Shown in pieces: positions 63,617-64,000 of a DNA stretch of 64,000 nt. Every line of letters begins with the position of its first letter. Within the stretch, counting starts at the first letter, position 1. The stretch is taken from contig CAZQTW010000019.1 in the NCBI GenBank assembly GCA_964596165.1, forward strand, positions 23,017-87,016, in the 5' to 3' direction. The notes beneath the pieces were generated by a model, which saw nothing but the letters and a program-made list of their open reading frames with translations, did no database searches and had not been told where the DNA came from. Made by a program: the position numbers and the translations under genes. Source of the stretch: CAYUQT01 sp964596165 (lineage in GTDB: Bacteria; Planctomycetota; Phycisphaerae; UBA1845; JAFGLZ01).

Positions 63617-64000
63617 GTAAGCGAGAAAATCTTGAGAATCTTCGATTTCAGACTTGCGCTGTCGCCTTTAATGTGCTATAGAGCAGTTCATGGACATGCC
63701 AACTGGCACGGATGCTGGGCTTCAGGAAGTCATCGACGCCTTCCTGCAAGGCAAGCTCACCGAACCACAGGCCGAACAACTTGCCCGTTGCGACGCCGCC
63801 ACCCTGAAGGATGTCATGCTGACCACCTCGGCACGGATCGCAGAACTGACCGAGCAGGTACGCGGAGCCTGTGAACTGATGTCCCAACTGCAGGCTCAGG
63901 TTCGTCAACTCCAGGAGGAGGTGCGTGACCTTCGCCGGCGCCTCAATACGAACTCCTCGAACTCATCCCTTCCGCCGTCGGCGAATCCGCCGTCGGCCCC
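63617..64000 (+). mobile_element. Left end of an IS66-family insertion sequence (runs off window)
   Basis: IS66 ends begin GTAAGCG; this is at 63617-63623, followed 66 bases later by the transposase start. No tnpA or tnpB precedes the transposase, so it fits the single-gene ISBst12-like subgroup. IS66 makes 8-base target duplications; the flanking copy would be CGTCCGGG at 63609-63616. Confidence 0.75.
63690..64000 (+). CDS. IS66-family transposase, N-terminal part
   Basis: The first 103 codons are visible. A helical leucine-zipper-like region (LTEQVRGACELMSQLQAQVR, then QLQEEVRDLRRRL) ends in NTNSSNSSLPPSANPPSAP. The NSSNSSxPPS block is the classic N-terminal signature of IS66 DDE transposases. 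The catalytic DDE core lies beyond the window. ATG 63690 is assumed; ATG 63696 is also possible. Confidence 0.88.
   Translation, partial: MDMPTGTDAGLQEVIDAFLQGKLTEPQAEQLARCDAATLKDVMLTTSARIAELTEQVRGACELMSQLQAQVRQLQEEVRDLRRRLNTNSSNSSLPPSANPPSA

Overview
The window is a GC-rich chromosomal scaffold. It carries a 100-N assembly gap inside a repeat-rich gene, so it is probably a metagenomic or draft assembly. Gene content points to a free-living, Gram-negative-type bacterium of the Planctomycetota (Phycisphaerae-like) or a close relative. It has many single, dispersed, secreted polysaccharide enzymes (GH38, GH78, GH99-like, heparinase II/III-like, SGNH-like), a Kdo-pathway gene (kdsB), an RND efflux pair, an AsnRS-type asnS, GPERR/DRR-rich small proteins and a giant surface protein ending in a short Cys-Gly / membrane helix / Arg tail. 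The phylum call is inferred from this style of gene content and not from a marker tree.

Layout. 1-4.3 kb: the 3' part of a ubiD-family decarboxylase, a secreted SGNH-like esterase on the minus strand, and a decayed toxin-antitoxin locus (UPF0175 and DUF3368 homologues, each with one in-frame stop) facing an orphan antitoxin-like gene. 4.4-12.4 kb: a GH38 alpha-mannosidase, then an ABC importer (ATPase, binding protein, fused double permease) interrupted by the orphan C-terminal piece of a GH29 fucosidase. 12.6-15.6 kb: small exported, acidic and Arg-rich proteins, a membrane protein and yidD. 15.8-26.4 kb: a response regulator, a double-domain M16 peptidase, a cyclodeaminase-family protein, asnS, a GH78 rhamnosidase, a stand-alone tRNA-binding domain and recN. 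26.6-34 kb: a secreted 21-residue-repeat protein, an AsmA-like protein, purC, kdsB, a divergent pyrG, a tandem Hsp20 pair with sigma-54-like promoter motifs, and a zinc-ribbon membrane protein. 34-36.9 kb: a heparinase-like lyase and tRNA-Lys(TTT).

37.5-43.5 kb is a coherent module: acyl-CoA dehydrogenase, EtfB, EtfA and a membrane Fe-S protein of the ETF:menaquinone-oxidoreductase type. Together they should pass electrons from acyl-CoA oxidation to the quinone pool. 44-51.4 kb: a GH99-like secreted protein, an alkaline-phosphatase-superfamily protein, an FHA protein, a methyltransferase and mutY. 51.4-56.1 kb: an RND pump operon on the minus strand with a recognisable promoter. 56.8-63.0 kb: the giant Ig-like repeat protein. 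63.4-64.0 kb: a 5' half of a tRNA-Tyr gene followed by the left end of an IS66-family element (inverted repeat GTAAGCG, then a transposase running off the window), which suggests the edge of an integrated element.

The most unusual items are the giant multi-class repeat protein and its C-terminal tail, the charge-complementary acidic/basic gene pair at 13.7-14.5 kb, the sigma-54-like Hsp20 promoters, the variant CTP synthase, and the broken tRNA-Tyr/IS66 junction. I did not find a convincing new multi-gene defence or secretion system.
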